This document shows, one piece after another, positions 6,680 to 14,784 of a DNA stretch of 28,812 nt (its first letter is position 1; each line of letters begins with the position of its first letter). The position numbers and the translations under genes are program-made. The stretch is from positions 1 through 28,812 of the forward strand of contig UQOH01000021.1 of NCBI GenBank assembly GCA_900542625.1. The letters are read 5' to 3'. The notes beneath the pieces were generated by a model. That model was not told where the DNA came from and searched no databases. It saw nothing but the letters and a program-made list of their open reading frames with translations. The stretch is from an uncultured Fusobacterium sp. GTDB taxonomy: Bacteria; Fusobacteriota; Fusobacteriia; Fusobacteriales; Fusobacteriaceae.

Positions 6680-8065
6680 ATGGATTTACAAAAGGAAGTT
6701 TTAAAATATAAAGACGAGCTTATTGCATCACTTCAAGAATCTATAAGAATAAAAAGTGTTGAGGAAAAAGCATTGCCTGGAATGCCTTTTGGTGAAGGAC
6801 CTGCAAAAGCACTTGAACATTTCCTTTCAGTAGGAGAAAAATTAGGATTTAAAGTTCAAAACTTTGATAACTATGCAGGACATATTGATTTTGGTACTGA
6901 TGACCAAGAAGAAATGATAGGAATATTAGGTCACGTTGACGTTGTTCCTGAAGGAAGCGGTTGGGACTATGCTCCATATGGTGCTGAAATAGTTGATAAT
7001 AAAATGTATGGAAGAGGAACTCTTGACAACAAAGGACCTATGATGATGTGTCTTTATGCAATGAAAGCATTACAAGATGCAGGAATCCCTTTAAAAAGAA
7101 AAGTAAGAATGATACTTGGAGCTAACGAAGAAACTAACTGGGGATGTATGAAACATTATTTTGGAACTCTTAATATGCCTCATCCTGTTGTATCATTTAC
7201 ACCAGACAGTAAATTCCCTGTTACTTTTGCTGAAAAAGGAATTTTAAGAGCGCTATTTAAAATAAAAACAGATGCAGATATAACTGTAAAAGCAGGAGCT
7301 GTATACAATGCTGTTCCTGAAGTTACAACAATCTCTCTTCCGGTTTCATACAAAGAGGCTGTTGAGAGAGAAATGCCTTTATATAATGAAGGAAAAGACA
7401 ACAAAGTATCTTACGAAGTTGAAGGAGATAAAATTGTTATCACTTCTAAAGGTGTGGCTGCCCATGCTGCTCATCCTGAGTATGGATATAACTCTCTTTC
7501 TGCTTTAATGATTTTCTTAGGAAGATTAAACATTGCTGAAACTGGTTTAAAAGAACTTGTTAAATTCTTTAATGATAAAGTTCAAATGGAATATAACGGA
7601 AAACTATTAGGATTAAATCTTGTTGACGAGCCTTCTGGAGAGATTACTATAAACTTTGGAAAATGTTTTGTTGAAAACGGAGAGTTAATAGTATCTATGG
7701 ACATGAGATATCCTGTTACTTTCAAAGCAGAAGATATAAAAGAAAAACTGTTTGCTGTTCTTGAAGAATATGGTTTAACTTTTGATCCATTAAAAGAGGA
7801 AAAACCTTTATATGTTCCAAAAGATAACTTCCTAGTAAAAACTCTTATGGAAGTTTATCAGGATATGACAGGAGACACTGTAAGTCAGCCTATCTCTACT
7901 GGTGGAGGAACTTATGCAAAAGCTGTAAGCAATTGTGTTGCATTTGGAGCTCTTTTAAATGGAACACCTGATACAATGCACCAGAAAAATGAATGCCTTG
8001 ATTTAGCAACTCTTGATATATTAATGCCTTTATTTATAGAAACTATTTACAGACTTGCAAAATAA
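6680..8065 (+). CDS. pepV: PepV-type dipeptidase (M20 metallopeptidase)
   Basis: PepV is a cytoplasmic dinuclear zinc dipeptidase of family M20 that releases N-terminal residues from dipeptides, including beta-Ala-His and Xaa-His types. The 461-residue protein carries the two-metal set at spacing very close to Lactobacillus PepV: GHVDVVP (H85, with D87), GTLDNKG (D116), NEET (catalytic E150 and ligand E151), TPDSKFP (D176) and TMHQKNE (H434). The lid domain occupies about residues 185-375, with the conserved AAHAAHPEYG segment in it. Its ATG has CAGGAGGAG upstream. It supports growth on peptides, fitting an amino-acid-fermenting anaerobe. Expression must pass the terminator described at 6629. 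Confidence 0.92.
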   Translation: MDLQKEVLKYKDELIASLQESIRIKSVEEKALPGMPFGEGPAKALEHFLSVGEKLGFKVQNFDNYAGHIDFGTDDQEEMIGILGHVDVVPEGSGWDYAPYGAEIVDNKMYGRGTLDNKGPMMMCLYAMKALQDAGIPLKRKVRMILGANEETNWGCMKHYFGTLNMPHPVVSFTPDSKFPVTFAEKGILRALFKIKTDADITVKAGAVYNAVPEVTTISLPVSYKEAVEREMPLYNEGKDNKVSYEVEGDKIVITSKGVAAHAAHPEYGYNSLSALMIFLGRLNIAETGLKELVKFFNDKVQMEYNGKLLGLNLVDEPSGEITINFGKCFVENGELIVSMDMRYPVTFKAEDIKEKLFAVLEEYGLTFDPLKEEKPLYVPKDNFLVKTLMEVYQDMTGDTVSQPISTGGGTYAKAVSNCVAFGALLNGTPDTMHQKNECLDLATLDILMPLFIETIYRLAK

Positions 8066-8086
8066 AAATTATAAAATAATTTAATA

Positions 8087-8115
8087 TTGACTTTGCAGAA
8101 TAAAAATTTTATAAT
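8087..8115 (+). promoter_or_regulatory. promoter of fabG
   Basis: TTGACT (8087-8092), a 17-bp spacer and a perfect TATAAT (8110-8115) make a near-consensus sigma-70 promoter about 45 nt upstream of fabG. The start site should be near 8122. Confidence 0.75.
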
Positions 8116-8128
8116 TACATGTGTAATT
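8113..8128 (+). promoter_or_regulatory. candidate operator at the fabG start site
   Basis: AATTACA (8113-8119), TG, TGTAATT (8122-8128) form a perfect 7-bp inverted repeat. It overlaps the end of the -10 and the predicted start site, a classic repressor position. It does not match the FapR consensus I know, so the regulator is unknown. Confidence 0.45.
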
Positions 8129-8159
8129 CATAAAAACAGAAAAAACTTAGGAGGCACTA

Positions 8160-8885
8160 ATGAATAGATTAGAAGGAAAAATTGCTCTTGTAACTGGAGG
8201 TTCAATGGGAATCGGAAGAGCAATCGTTGACAGATTCGCTGCTGAAGGAGCAAAAATGGTTATATCTTGTGATATAAACCCTTGTGAATTTGAACAGGAA
8301 AATGTCAGAGGAGAAGTTCTTAACGTTACTGACAGAGAGGGAATAAAAGCTCTTGTTAAAAAAGTAGTTGATGAGTTTGGAACTATCGATATTTTAGTAA
8401 ACAATGCAGGAATCACTCAAGATGCTCCATTTGTAAGAATGAATGAAGCTCAATGGGATGCTGTTATAAACATTAACTTAAAAGGTGTTTTCAATGTGAC
8501 TCAAGCTGTTGCACCTGTTATGACAAAACATAAAAAAGGTTCTATAATCACTCTTTCATCAGTAGTTGGATTATATGGAAACATTGGTCAGACTAACTAT
8601 GCTGCAACTAAAGCAGGGGTTATCGGAATGACTAGCACATGGAAAAAAGAACTTGCAAGAAAAGGAGCTCAAATTAGAGTTAACTGTATAGCACCAGGAT
8701 TTATTCAAAGCCCTATGACAGATAAATTATCTGAAAAAGCAGTAGAGGGAATCTTAAGTGGTGTACCTTTACAAAGAATGGGAACAAAAGAAGATGTTGC
8801 AAACGTAGCATTATTCTTAGCAAGTGATGAATCATCATACATCACAGGAGCAACAATTCCTGTATCTGGTGGATTATCATTCTAA
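8160..8885 (+). CDS. fabG: 3-oxoacyl-ACP reductase-type SDR (FabG-like)
   Basis: FabG reduces beta-ketoacyl-ACP with NADPH in fatty acid synthesis. The 241-residue protein is a classical short-chain dehydrogenase with TGGSMGIG (12-19) for the cofactor, NNAG (81-84), N106, and the triad S134, Y147 and K151. GATIPVSGGLSF at the end is the usual C-terminus. The E. coli triad has the same spacing. It lacks the other fab genes next to it, so another acyl or sugar substrate cannot be excluded. An AGGAGG site precedes the ATG. It has its own near-consensus promoter, a candidate operator and a strong terminator, so it is monocistronic. Confidence 0.82.
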   Translation: MNRLEGKIALVTGGSMGIGRAIVDRFAAEGAKMVISCDINPCEFEQENVRGEVLNVTDREGIKALVKKVVDEFGTIDILVNNAGITQDAPFVRMNEAQWDAVININLKGVFNVTQAVAPVMTKHKKGSIITLSSVVGLYGNIGQTNYAATKAGVIGMTSTWKKELARKGAQIRVNCIAPGFIQSPMTDKLSEKAVEGILSGVPLQRMGTKEDVANVALFLASDESSYITGATIPVSGGLSF

Positions 8886-8906
8886 TAAAAAGATAAAACC
8901 AAAAAT

Positions 8907-8937
8907 AAAACTGCTGCATTTTATTGCAGCAGTTTTT
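8907..8937. terminator. bidirectional terminator after fabG
   Basis: AAAACTGCTGCA (8907-8918) and TGCAGCAGTTTT (8925-8936) form a 12-bp perfect stem with flanking A and T runs. It can stop fabG transcripts on the plus strand and the convergent DeoR-gene transcripts on the minus strand. Confidence 0.9.
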
Positions 8938-8947
8938 TATATATTCT

Positions 8948-9709
8948 TTATATTATTTCTATTCCGTTTTTCTTATATTTTTCAAAAATTTCTTTATTAA
9001 TTTTCGAGTCTGTAACAATTGTTTTAACATTTTTTAAGTCATCAACTTTTATTAAAGCTGTTGTTTCAAATTTCTGACTGTTAGCTAAGATTATAAGTTC
9101 TTTTGAATATTTTATCATTGCTTTTTGTATCTCAACTTCTTTTAAAGGAAAATCTGTAAGTCCGTCTGTTAAAGATATACTGCTTACACTTAAAACAGCT
9201 TTGTTTACTATAAATTGAGATATAATATTTTCTGATATTGGACCAAAGAAAGCTTTTTCCTGATTATCCAAAAATCCTCCGGCAACTATAACATTAAAGT
9301 TTTTTATTTCACTAAGCTCAGCAGCTATTTCAAGTGAGTTTGTGATGACAGTAAGATTTTTTAATTTCTCTTTCAGTTCTTTTGCAAGGAATACATTTGT
9401 AGAACTGTCATTTAAAAAGATAGTATCATTTTCGTCAATAAGATTTACAGCCTTTTTAGCTGTTTCCATTTTTTCTGAAACTTCTGAAGTTATTCTTGTG
9501 CTGTAATCCATTTCTTTCACTTCTTTTTTTTCAGGAAGAGAGGCACCGCCATATATTTTCTTCAAACTTCCCAGTTTTTCCAAAGCATCAAAATCTCTTC
9601 TTATTGTTTCAACACCTACCTGATATTTTTCAGCAAGCTCTAAAGCCTTTACCACTTTTGTTTTTTGTAATTCTTTTAATATTTCTTCTCTACGCTCTTC
9701 TGCAAGCAT
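8948..9709 (-). CDS. DeoR-family transcriptional regulator
   Basis: DeoR-family repressors bind DNA through an N-terminal winged helix-turn-helix and sense sugar phosphates through a C-terminal domain related to ribose-5-phosphate isomerase. The 253-residue protein has the family's HTH signature at about residues 6-57, ending in VETIRRDFDALEKLG and YGGA. The sensor domain has NDSSTNVFLAKEL and the T-N-S-L-E and A-G-G-F loops. It starts ten bases after the symporter stop, with AGAGGTGA upstream, and is evidently co-transcribed with it. Its likely targets are its own operon and perhaps the divergent isomerase gene; this is inference from context. Confidence 0.88.
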   Translation of the reverse strand: MLAEERREEILKELQKTKVVKALELAEKYQVGVETIRRDFDALEKLGSLKKIYGGASLPEKKEVKEMDYSTRITSEVSEKMETAKKAVNLIDENDTIFLNDSSTNVFLAKELKEKLKNLTVITNSLEIAAELSEIKNFNVIVAGGFLDNQEKAFFGPISENIISQFIVNKAVLSVSSISLTDGLTDFPLKEVEIQKAMIKYSKELIILANSQKFETTALIKVDDLKNVKTIVTDSKINKEIFEKYKKNGIEII

Positions 9710-9719
9710 TTAATCACCT

Positions 9720-11033
9720 CTAATTTAAATTTTCCGCTTTTACCTGTCTTCCTAATTTATTAAGAGCAAAAAGATTTGGAAGTATTAATATTCCAAGTGC
9801 AATATCCTGAATATACCACACTGTCTTAAATGAAAAATGAGGAGCCAGACATAGTATTGTTAAAAAAGCCATATTATAATATTTGCTGTAATCTTTGCCG
9901 TCTGTAAACAGATCTGTTATATATTTAAAAGATTCTTTTCCCAAAACCCACTGTCCAAGTATTGAAGTCATTCCAAATAAAAGCATTGAAAGTCCTAAAA
10001 AATATTTAAAGCTGTAATGAACACTTTCAAAAGAATTGATTATTACTTGTGTAGGGGTAAGTGATTGAGCATAATCAATATATAATAAAGAAACCAAACC
10101 TGATATTGTACACACAATTATTGTATCAATAAAAACTTCCATTATTCCGTAAAGTCCGTGGTCTTTGCAGTCATCTTCTGTAATTTTTGAATAGAAGATT
10201 GCAGCTGTTCCCTCTCCTGCCTCGTTTGAGTATATTCCACGAGATATTCCGTAACGAAGAGCCTGCTTAACAGAGAAACCTATAAGCCCTGCTGTAGCAG
10301 GAACGGCCCCAAAAGCTGATGAGAAAATAAGCTTGAAAAGTCCCGGTATTCTTTCGAGATTAATTCCAATAATAATGAAACCTGCTATAAAATAAAATGC
10401 AGTCATAAAAGGTACAAGTTTATCCATTGTTTTTACTAATCTTTTAAAACCACCTGCAATTACAAACCCTATAAAAGAAACCGCTGCGACAGAAGTCATC
10501 ATAGGTGTGAATTTTAAGAAATCACCAAATATATCTTTTATAACATTTCCCTGAATTAAAGTTCCACCAGAGTTTTGTATTAATAAAAGAGCTGCATATA
10601 AAACTCCTAAAAATTTCATATTAAGTCCTTTTGAAATATAATACATTGGTCCGCCGCTGTATTCTCCGTTAGAATTTTTTTCTCTGTAACGCATTCCGAG
10701 AGTAATTTCACCATATTTTACTGCCATACCAACACTTGCAGCCATCCACATCCAGAATAATGCTCCCGGTCCTCCAAACATAACAGCTGTAACAACTCCA
10801 ACAATATTACCGTTTCCGATACAGCTTCCAAGAGCTGCTGTCAAAGCTTGAATAGATGTTACTTTATTCTTATCTGTTTTTTCTCTCTTTTCAAAGAAAG
10901 TTTTCTTTAAAATATATTTAAATTTTCTAAACTGAATTCCCTTTAAAATAAAAGTATAATGCAGTCCTGTAATTATAATCAGTGCAACAAGCCAGTCTCC
11001 CCAGATAAAATCTGCAATCTTTTTTAAAATCAT
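9720..11033 (-). CDS. AGCS-family Na+/alanine (amino acid) symporter
   Basis: AGCS proteins import alanine, glycine or related amino acids with sodium. The 437-residue protein is polytopic, about ten to eleven segments, starting at about residue 18. It carries the family motifs NGNIVGVVTAV, GGPMYYISKGL and SNEAGEGTAAIFYS. The start is placed at the ATG 11033 because GGGAG lies seven bases before it; an in-frame GTG at 11039 would sit too close to that site. The gene precedes the DeoR regulator in the same operon and is divergent from the sugar-isomerase gene. The exact amino acid is not readable. Confidence 0.9.
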   Translation of the reverse strand: MILKKIADFIWGDWLVALIIITGLHYTFILKGIQFRKFKYILKKTFFEKREKTDKNKVTSIQALTAALGSCIGNGNIVGVVTAVMFGGPGALFWMWMAASVGMAVKYGEITLGMRYREKNSNGEYSGGPMYYISKGLNMKFLGVLYAALLLIQNSGGTLIQGNVIKDIFGDFLKFTPMMTSVAAVSFIGFVIAGGFKRLVKTMDKLVPFMTAFYFIAGFIIIGINLERIPGLFKLIFSSAFGAVPATAGLIGFSVKQALRYGISRGIYSNEAGEGTAAIFYSKITEDDCKDHGLYGIMEVFIDTIIVCTISGLVSLLYIDYAQSLTPTQVIINSFESVHYSFKYFLGLSMLLFGMTSILGQWVLGKESFKYITDLFTDGKDYSKYYNMAFLTILCLAPHFSFKTVWYIQDIALGILILPNLFALNKLGRQVKAENLN

Positions 11034-11061
11034 AGCCACTCTCCCGTTTCAAATGTTTTTA

Positions 11062-11084
11062 TACGGTATATAAATTATACCATA
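11062..11084 (-). promoter_or_regulatory. symporter promoter -10 within an inverted repeat
   Basis: On the minus strand TATAAT (plus 11074-11079) is preceded by TGG, an extended -10. It lies inside an inverted repeat with arms TACGGTATA (11062-11070) and TATACCATA (11076-11084), which match at 8 of 9 positions around a 5-bp centre. A regulator binding there would block RNA polymerase. Confidence 0.45.
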
Positions 11085-11179
11085 AACAGTAATAATATAA
11101 GCAAAAACTTTATAAATATTTTTTCTGTTGTATGTATTGAGTTTCTTTTGTTAATAATATTTATATTTTATATATACTT

Positions 11180-11188
11180 TATACCATA
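11180..11188 (+). repeat. second copy of the 9-bp operator arm
   Basis: TATACCATA at 11180-11188 is identical to the right arm at 11076-11084, 104 bp away and about ten helical turns. It lies upstream of the divergent isomerase promoter. No good mirror arm is seen beside it. Confidence 0.3.
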
Positions 11189-11222
11189 TTCAAATATTTT
11201 TGTAAATGTTTTATCAAAAAAG

Positions 11223-11251
11223 TTGACAAAAAATTAAGATGCTAATATAAT
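11223..11251 (+). promoter_or_regulatory. consensus promoter of the isomerase gene
   Basis: TTGACA (11223-11228), a 17-bp spacer and TATAAT (11246-11251) match the sigma-70 consensus at every position. The start site should be near 11258, about 42 nt before the ATG. Confidence 0.85.
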
Positions 11252-11299
11252 ACTGATATAAAGATAATATAAAAATTAATTTTGAGGGAGGAAATTATT

Positions 11300-12283
11300 A
11301 TGAAAATAGGTATAGAAACAGAAAGCTTTCATCTTTTATTCCAATATGGGAAAATGAACGTTTTAGATTTCATCAGAAAGGCTGCTGAAATAGGTTTTGA
11401 AGGAGTAGAACTTAACATTATTCCAGGCTGGGGAATTGATAAGGCTCTTGGACAGGTTGGAGACGACACTGTTGAAAATCTTGATGCTGTAAGAGATGAA
11501 ATCAGAAAACATAACTTATATGCAGAAATTGATACAAACGGAACTTCTGAGGCTGATATGAAAAGAGCTTTAAGAGTTGCAAATCACATAGGAGCAAATG
11601 TTATAAGAACATATATCAGATTCAGTAAATTTGATGCAGAAACATATAAACAAACTACTGAAGATTTAAAAAATATAGTTCCTGAATTAAAAAAATACAG
11701 AATCAGAATAGCTTTAGAAAACCACGAATATGAAACTTCTGAAGAATTAGTAAAAATTATTAAAGAGGTTAACTCTCCATGGGTTGGACTTCATTATGAC
11801 TTCGGAAACTCAATGATGGCATGGGAAGAGCCTGTAAAAGCTGCTGAAATCATGGCTCCATACACTTATTGTACTCACTTTAAAGACCACATAATTGTAG
11901 AAGATAAAGATGCACCTTACGGATATGTTGTATGTGGTGTGCCTGTTGGTGAAGGAAATATTGATTTAGACAGATGTTTCCAAATTATGGTTGAAAATTC
12001 TCCATTAGAAAGAATAAATATGGAAATGTGTTTCCCATATTGCACTCCATTTAAAAGAGAACCTGGAGCAGGTGGAGTTAATGCAGTAGGAGAAGGAGCA
12101 TTCAAAGTTGGAGAAGCACCTTACGACAGAAATATTATAAAACCTCTTGAATACTATTATCCTCATAAAGTTGAAGGAATAACAGAAGAGTTTTTAGAAA
12201 AAATGATGGAAGACCAGATTAAAGGAGCTGAAAAAGGTTTCAAAGCTCTTAAAGCTTTAAGAGATAAATATTGCTCAAAATAA
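11300..12283 (+). CDS. sugar phosphate isomerase/epimerase, TIM barrel
   Basis: The product belongs to the xylose isomerase-like TIM-barrel superfamily (AP endonuclease 2 fold), which isomerises or epimerises sugars or related polyols at a divalent metal. The protein is 327 residues. The ALENHEYETSEEL segment supplies the first metal Glu/His. GLHYDFGNSM gives the Asp, THFKDHI gives the His pair, and NMEMCFPY near the end gives the last Glu. The ATG at 11300 follows GGGAGGAAATTATT; a TTG at 11282 is too early for that site. It has a full-consensus promoter and a strong terminator, so it is highly expressed and monocistronic. The specific substrate is unknown. Confidence 0.85.
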   Translation: MKIGIETESFHLLFQYGKMNVLDFIRKAAEIGFEGVELNIIPGWGIDKALGQVGDDTVENLDAVRDEIRKHNLYAEIDTNGTSEADMKRALRVANHIGANVIRTYIRFSKFDAETYKQTTEDLKNIVPELKKYRIRIALENHEYETSEELVKIIKEVNSPWVGLHYDFGNSMMAWEEPVKAAEIMAPYTYCTHFKDHIIVEDKDAPYGYVVCGVPVGEGNIDLDRCFQIMVENSPLERINMEMCFPYCTPFKREPGAGGVNAVGEGAFKVGEAPYDRNIIKPLEYYYPHKVEGITEEFLEKMMEDQIKGAEKGFKALKALRDKYCSK

Positions 12284-12314
12284 GCCCCTCAATGTCCATA
12301 ATTATAGAATCTCC

Positions 12315-12354
12315 AAATATTCTACCTGTCTTATTCAGGTAGAATATTTATTTT
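12315..12354 (+). terminator. hairpin terminator after the isomerase gene
   Basis: A perfect 14-bp inverted repeat runs from 12315 to 12328 and from 12336 to 12349 around a 7-nt loop. A moderate T-rich tract follows (ATTTT). It lies 37 nt before the next start codon, so some read-through into the YitT gene is likely. Confidence 0.75.
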
Positions 12355-12385
12355 AAAAGAAAATTAAATTTGAAAGAGGTATCAG

Positions 12386-13249
12386 ATGAAAAAGAAAATA
12401 ATGAACTATGTTATTGTATATATTGGATGTTTTATTCAGGCTTTTTCAATAACGTGTATTTTAAAGCCAAACAATCTTACAGTAGGAGGAATAACAGGGC
12501 TTTCTCTTACTCTTGAAAAATTTATCGGTATAAACTATACATATCTTTATTATAGTATCTGTCTTATGATTCTTGTTTGTGCCTATATTTTTTTAGGAGT
12601 AAAAGAGGTTAAGAAAATTATTCTTCTTTCTCTTACATACCCAGTAATTCTTATTGTCATGAACCATTTTAAATTCAATTTCTTAGCAGATACACCTGAT
12701 AAGATTTTAATCTGCGTGTACTATGGAATTTTCATGGGAATTGGTACAGGAATGGTTTTAAAGAAAGGGTTTTCACAGGGAAGTTCTGATACAGTAGCAA
12801 AAATTCTTCATAAAAAGATATTTCCTTTTATGGGATTTACTCAGGTTCTTTTAATGCTTGATATAACAATTCTTCTTTTTTCAGGATTTGCTTTTGGAAA
12901 AACTGCTGTTCTTTATGCTGTTATAATGCAGATGGTTTACAGCAAAACTATAAGTGCAGTTCTTTTTGGTTTCGGTTCTTCTCTTGTAAAAGTTGTAATT
13001 ATAAGCGACCAGCTTGTAAAAATTTCTCAGTTTATGAGCAATACAATTAACAGAGGATACAGCATAGGACATGTAATCGGTGGAAGAAATCATGTGAAGA
13101 GAGAAAAAATTATCTCTGTATGTTCTCTTCGTGAGGCAATGCTTATAAAAGATTTTATAACTAAAATTGATGAAGATGCTTTTATAAATATTGTTCCTAC
13201 CATAGGAGCATGGGGAAAAGAAGATGGACTTCAGAATCTTAAAGAATAA
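12386..13249 (+). CDS. YitT family membrane protein
   Basis: The 287-residue protein has the YitT arrangement: an N-terminal membrane region (about residues 7-200, five to six segments) and a soluble C-terminal DUF2179 domain (about 210-280). LKPNNLTVGGITGLSL near the N-terminus and GMVLKKGFSQGSSDTVAKIL are family signatures. The function of the family is not known; a transport role is suspected. The start has GAAAGAGGT upstream. No clear own promoter is seen between the terminator at 12349 and the start, so expression may depend on read-through. Confidence 0.85.
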   Translation: MKKKIMNYVIVYIGCFIQAFSITCILKPNNLTVGGITGLSLTLEKFIGINYTYLYYSICLMILVCAYIFLGVKEVKKIILLSLTYPVILIVMNHFKFNFLADTPDKILICVYYGIFMGIGTGMVLKKGFSQGSSDTVAKILHKKIFPFMGFTQVLLMLDITILLFSGFAFGKTAVLYAVIMQMVYSKTISAVLFGFGSSLVKVVIISDQLVKISQFMSNTINRGYSIGHVIGGRNHVKREKIISVCSLREAMLIKDFITKIDEDAFINIVPTIGAWGKEDGLQNLKE

Positions 13250-13284
13250 AATTGATAAGAAACTAATAAAATTTAAATATAATA

Positions 13285-13313
13285 TTGACATTTTATAAAC
13301 TTCTTGATATACT
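13285..13313 (+). promoter_or_regulatory. promoter P1 of the MFS gene
   Basis: TTGACA (13285-13290), a 17-bp spacer and TATACT (13308-13313) preceded by TGA make a near-consensus, extended -10 promoter. Transcripts would have a 5' leader of about 110 nt. Confidence 0.75.
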
Positions 13314-13331
13314 TCTTATAAATAAATAATA

Positions 13332-13368
13332 ACATTGATATAAAAATTATAAAATGTATATTCAATGT
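13332..13368 (+). promoter_or_regulatory. possible second promoter within an inverted repeat
   Basis: ACATTGA (13332-13338) and TCAATGT (13362-13368) are perfect 7-bp inverted repeats. Between and overlapping them lie TTGATA (13335-13340), a 16-bp spacer and TATATT (13357-13362), a plausible weaker promoter. The repeat could be an operator or, in P1 transcripts, a leader hairpin. Confidence 0.3.
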
Positions 13369-13429
13369 AAAGATTATGTTCATATTTTAAAAATTAATAT
13401 TATAAAACATTTTCAAAAGGAGAAAAAAT

Positions 13430-14701
13430 ATGGGAGAATCAAAATTTTCAAAACAAAAAATGCTGACTCTTTTAGTTCTTATGTTAGTCAGCGGAACAAT
13501 GTATAAAGTTTATTTCCTAATGGACGCTTTCTACATTCAAATGCAGGATTTTATGGGATTGTCACACACTCAGATAGGATTTATCTACGGACTTGCCGGT
13601 TGGGTATCACAATTCGGTTTCCTTGCAGCTGCTTATTTCAGCGATAAATTCTCTAAGAGAAAAATGATGGCTTTTGCTCTTATTGCAAACGGTATTACTG
13701 GAGGAGTAATTTCTACATATCCTCAATTCTCTGTGCTTGTTGTTCTATTCTGTTTATGTGCTGTGTTTACAGATATGATGTGCTGGCCTACAATGCTTAA
13801 AACAATCAGACTTCTTGGAACAAAAGAAGAGCAGGGAAGAATGTTCGGATTTCTTGAAACAGGACGTGGACTTGTTGATACAGTTGTAAGTTTTTCAGCC
13901 CTTGCAATTTCAGTAGCTATGGGAAATAATGCTTTTGGATTCAGATGTGGAATTTTATTCTTCAGTGGAATGTCAATTTTAGCAGGAGTTCTTGCTTATT
14001 TAACAGTTGAAGATGACGACAACGATTCAGCCCAAGCTGATGAATCAGAAGAGAAAAAATCTGAAGGAGGACTTAAAGATATATTCAAAGATAAAGGTGT
14101 ATGGCTTGTATCTATAAACATCTTCACAGTTTATTGCTTATACTCAGGATTAAAATATATGGTTCCATTCTTAAAAGAAGTTTATGATATTCCAGTGGCA
14201 CTTGCATCTGCATACGGAATTATTAATATGTATGGACTTAGAATGGTTGGAGGACCTATCGGTGGTATTGTTTCTGACAAAGTAACTCACTCAGCAGCTA
14301 AATTTATCGGAATTATGTTTGTAATTTCTGGTATTGCTCTTGCAATGTATACAGTTCTTCCTTATCAATCAATGAACGTATATGTTTTAATGGGAATTTC
14401 ACTTATTATATCTGCATTTATTTTCTGTATGAGAGCTATATTCTTTGCTCCTATGGATGAAATCAGAGTACCTAGAAAATTCACTGGTGCTGCGATGTCT
14501 TTAGGTTCATTTGTTGGATATTTACCAGGAACATTCATCGCTATAATCTATGGAAGTATTCTTGACTCTAACCCAGGAGTTATCGGTTATAAAAAAGTAT
14601 TTATGACAATGGTTGCTATTGCAGCTGCCGGAGTTTTAATCAGTATTGCTCTTATGAAAGAAATCAGAAAGAGACAAGCTGCAGAAAAGGCAGCAGAATA
14701 A
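13430..14701 (+). CDS. MFS transporter
   Basis: This 423-residue protein has the twelve-helix layout of the major facilitator superfamily. The first half runs to about residue 195. A charged cytoplasmic linker rich in Asp, Glu, Ser and Lys follows (about 196-220), then the second six helices. The loop between helices 2 and 3 has the superfamily motif DKFSKRKMM (D/G-x-x-x-K/R-R). Proteins of this type carry organic anions or sugar phosphates, but the substrate is not readable. The start has AAAAGGAG upstream. It has its own promoter and a terminator shared with pyrE. It may serve with the isomerase gene, which lies two genes upstream. Confidence 0.88.
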   Translation: MGESKFSKQKMLTLLVLMLVSGTMYKVYFLMDAFYIQMQDFMGLSHTQIGFIYGLAGWVSQFGFLAAAYFSDKFSKRKMMAFALIANGITGGVISTYPQFSVLVVLFCLCAVFTDMMCWPTMLKTIRLLGTKEEQGRMFGFLETGRGLVDTVVSFSALAISVAMGNNAFGFRCGILFFSGMSILAGVLAYLTVEDDDNDSAQADESEEKKSEGGLKDIFKDKGVWLVSINIFTVYCLYSGLKYMVPFLKEVYDIPVALASAYGIINMYGLRMVGGPIGGIVSDKVTHSAAKFIGIMFVISGIALAMYTVLPYQSMNVYVLMGISLIISAFIFCMRAIFFAPMDEIRVPRKFTGAAMSLGSFVGYLPGTFIAIIYGSILDSNPGVIGYKKVFMTMVAIAAAGVLISIALMKEIRKRQAAEKAAE

Positions 14702-14741
14702 TTAAGCCCTTAATGCTATCCTTTTATTTTGATAGAAAAAT

Positions 14742-14775
14742 AAAAAACGACAGGATTTATTCCTGCCGTTTTTTA
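14742..14775. terminator. terminator of the pyr operon and the MFS gene
   Basis: A stem forms between 14742-14755 (AAAAAACGACAGGA) and 14761-14774 around a 5-nt loop. The one A-C mismatch on the plus strand becomes a G-U pair on the minus strand, so it favours the pyr operon but can act both ways. Confidence 0.85.
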
Positions 14776-14784
14776 TTATTTAAA

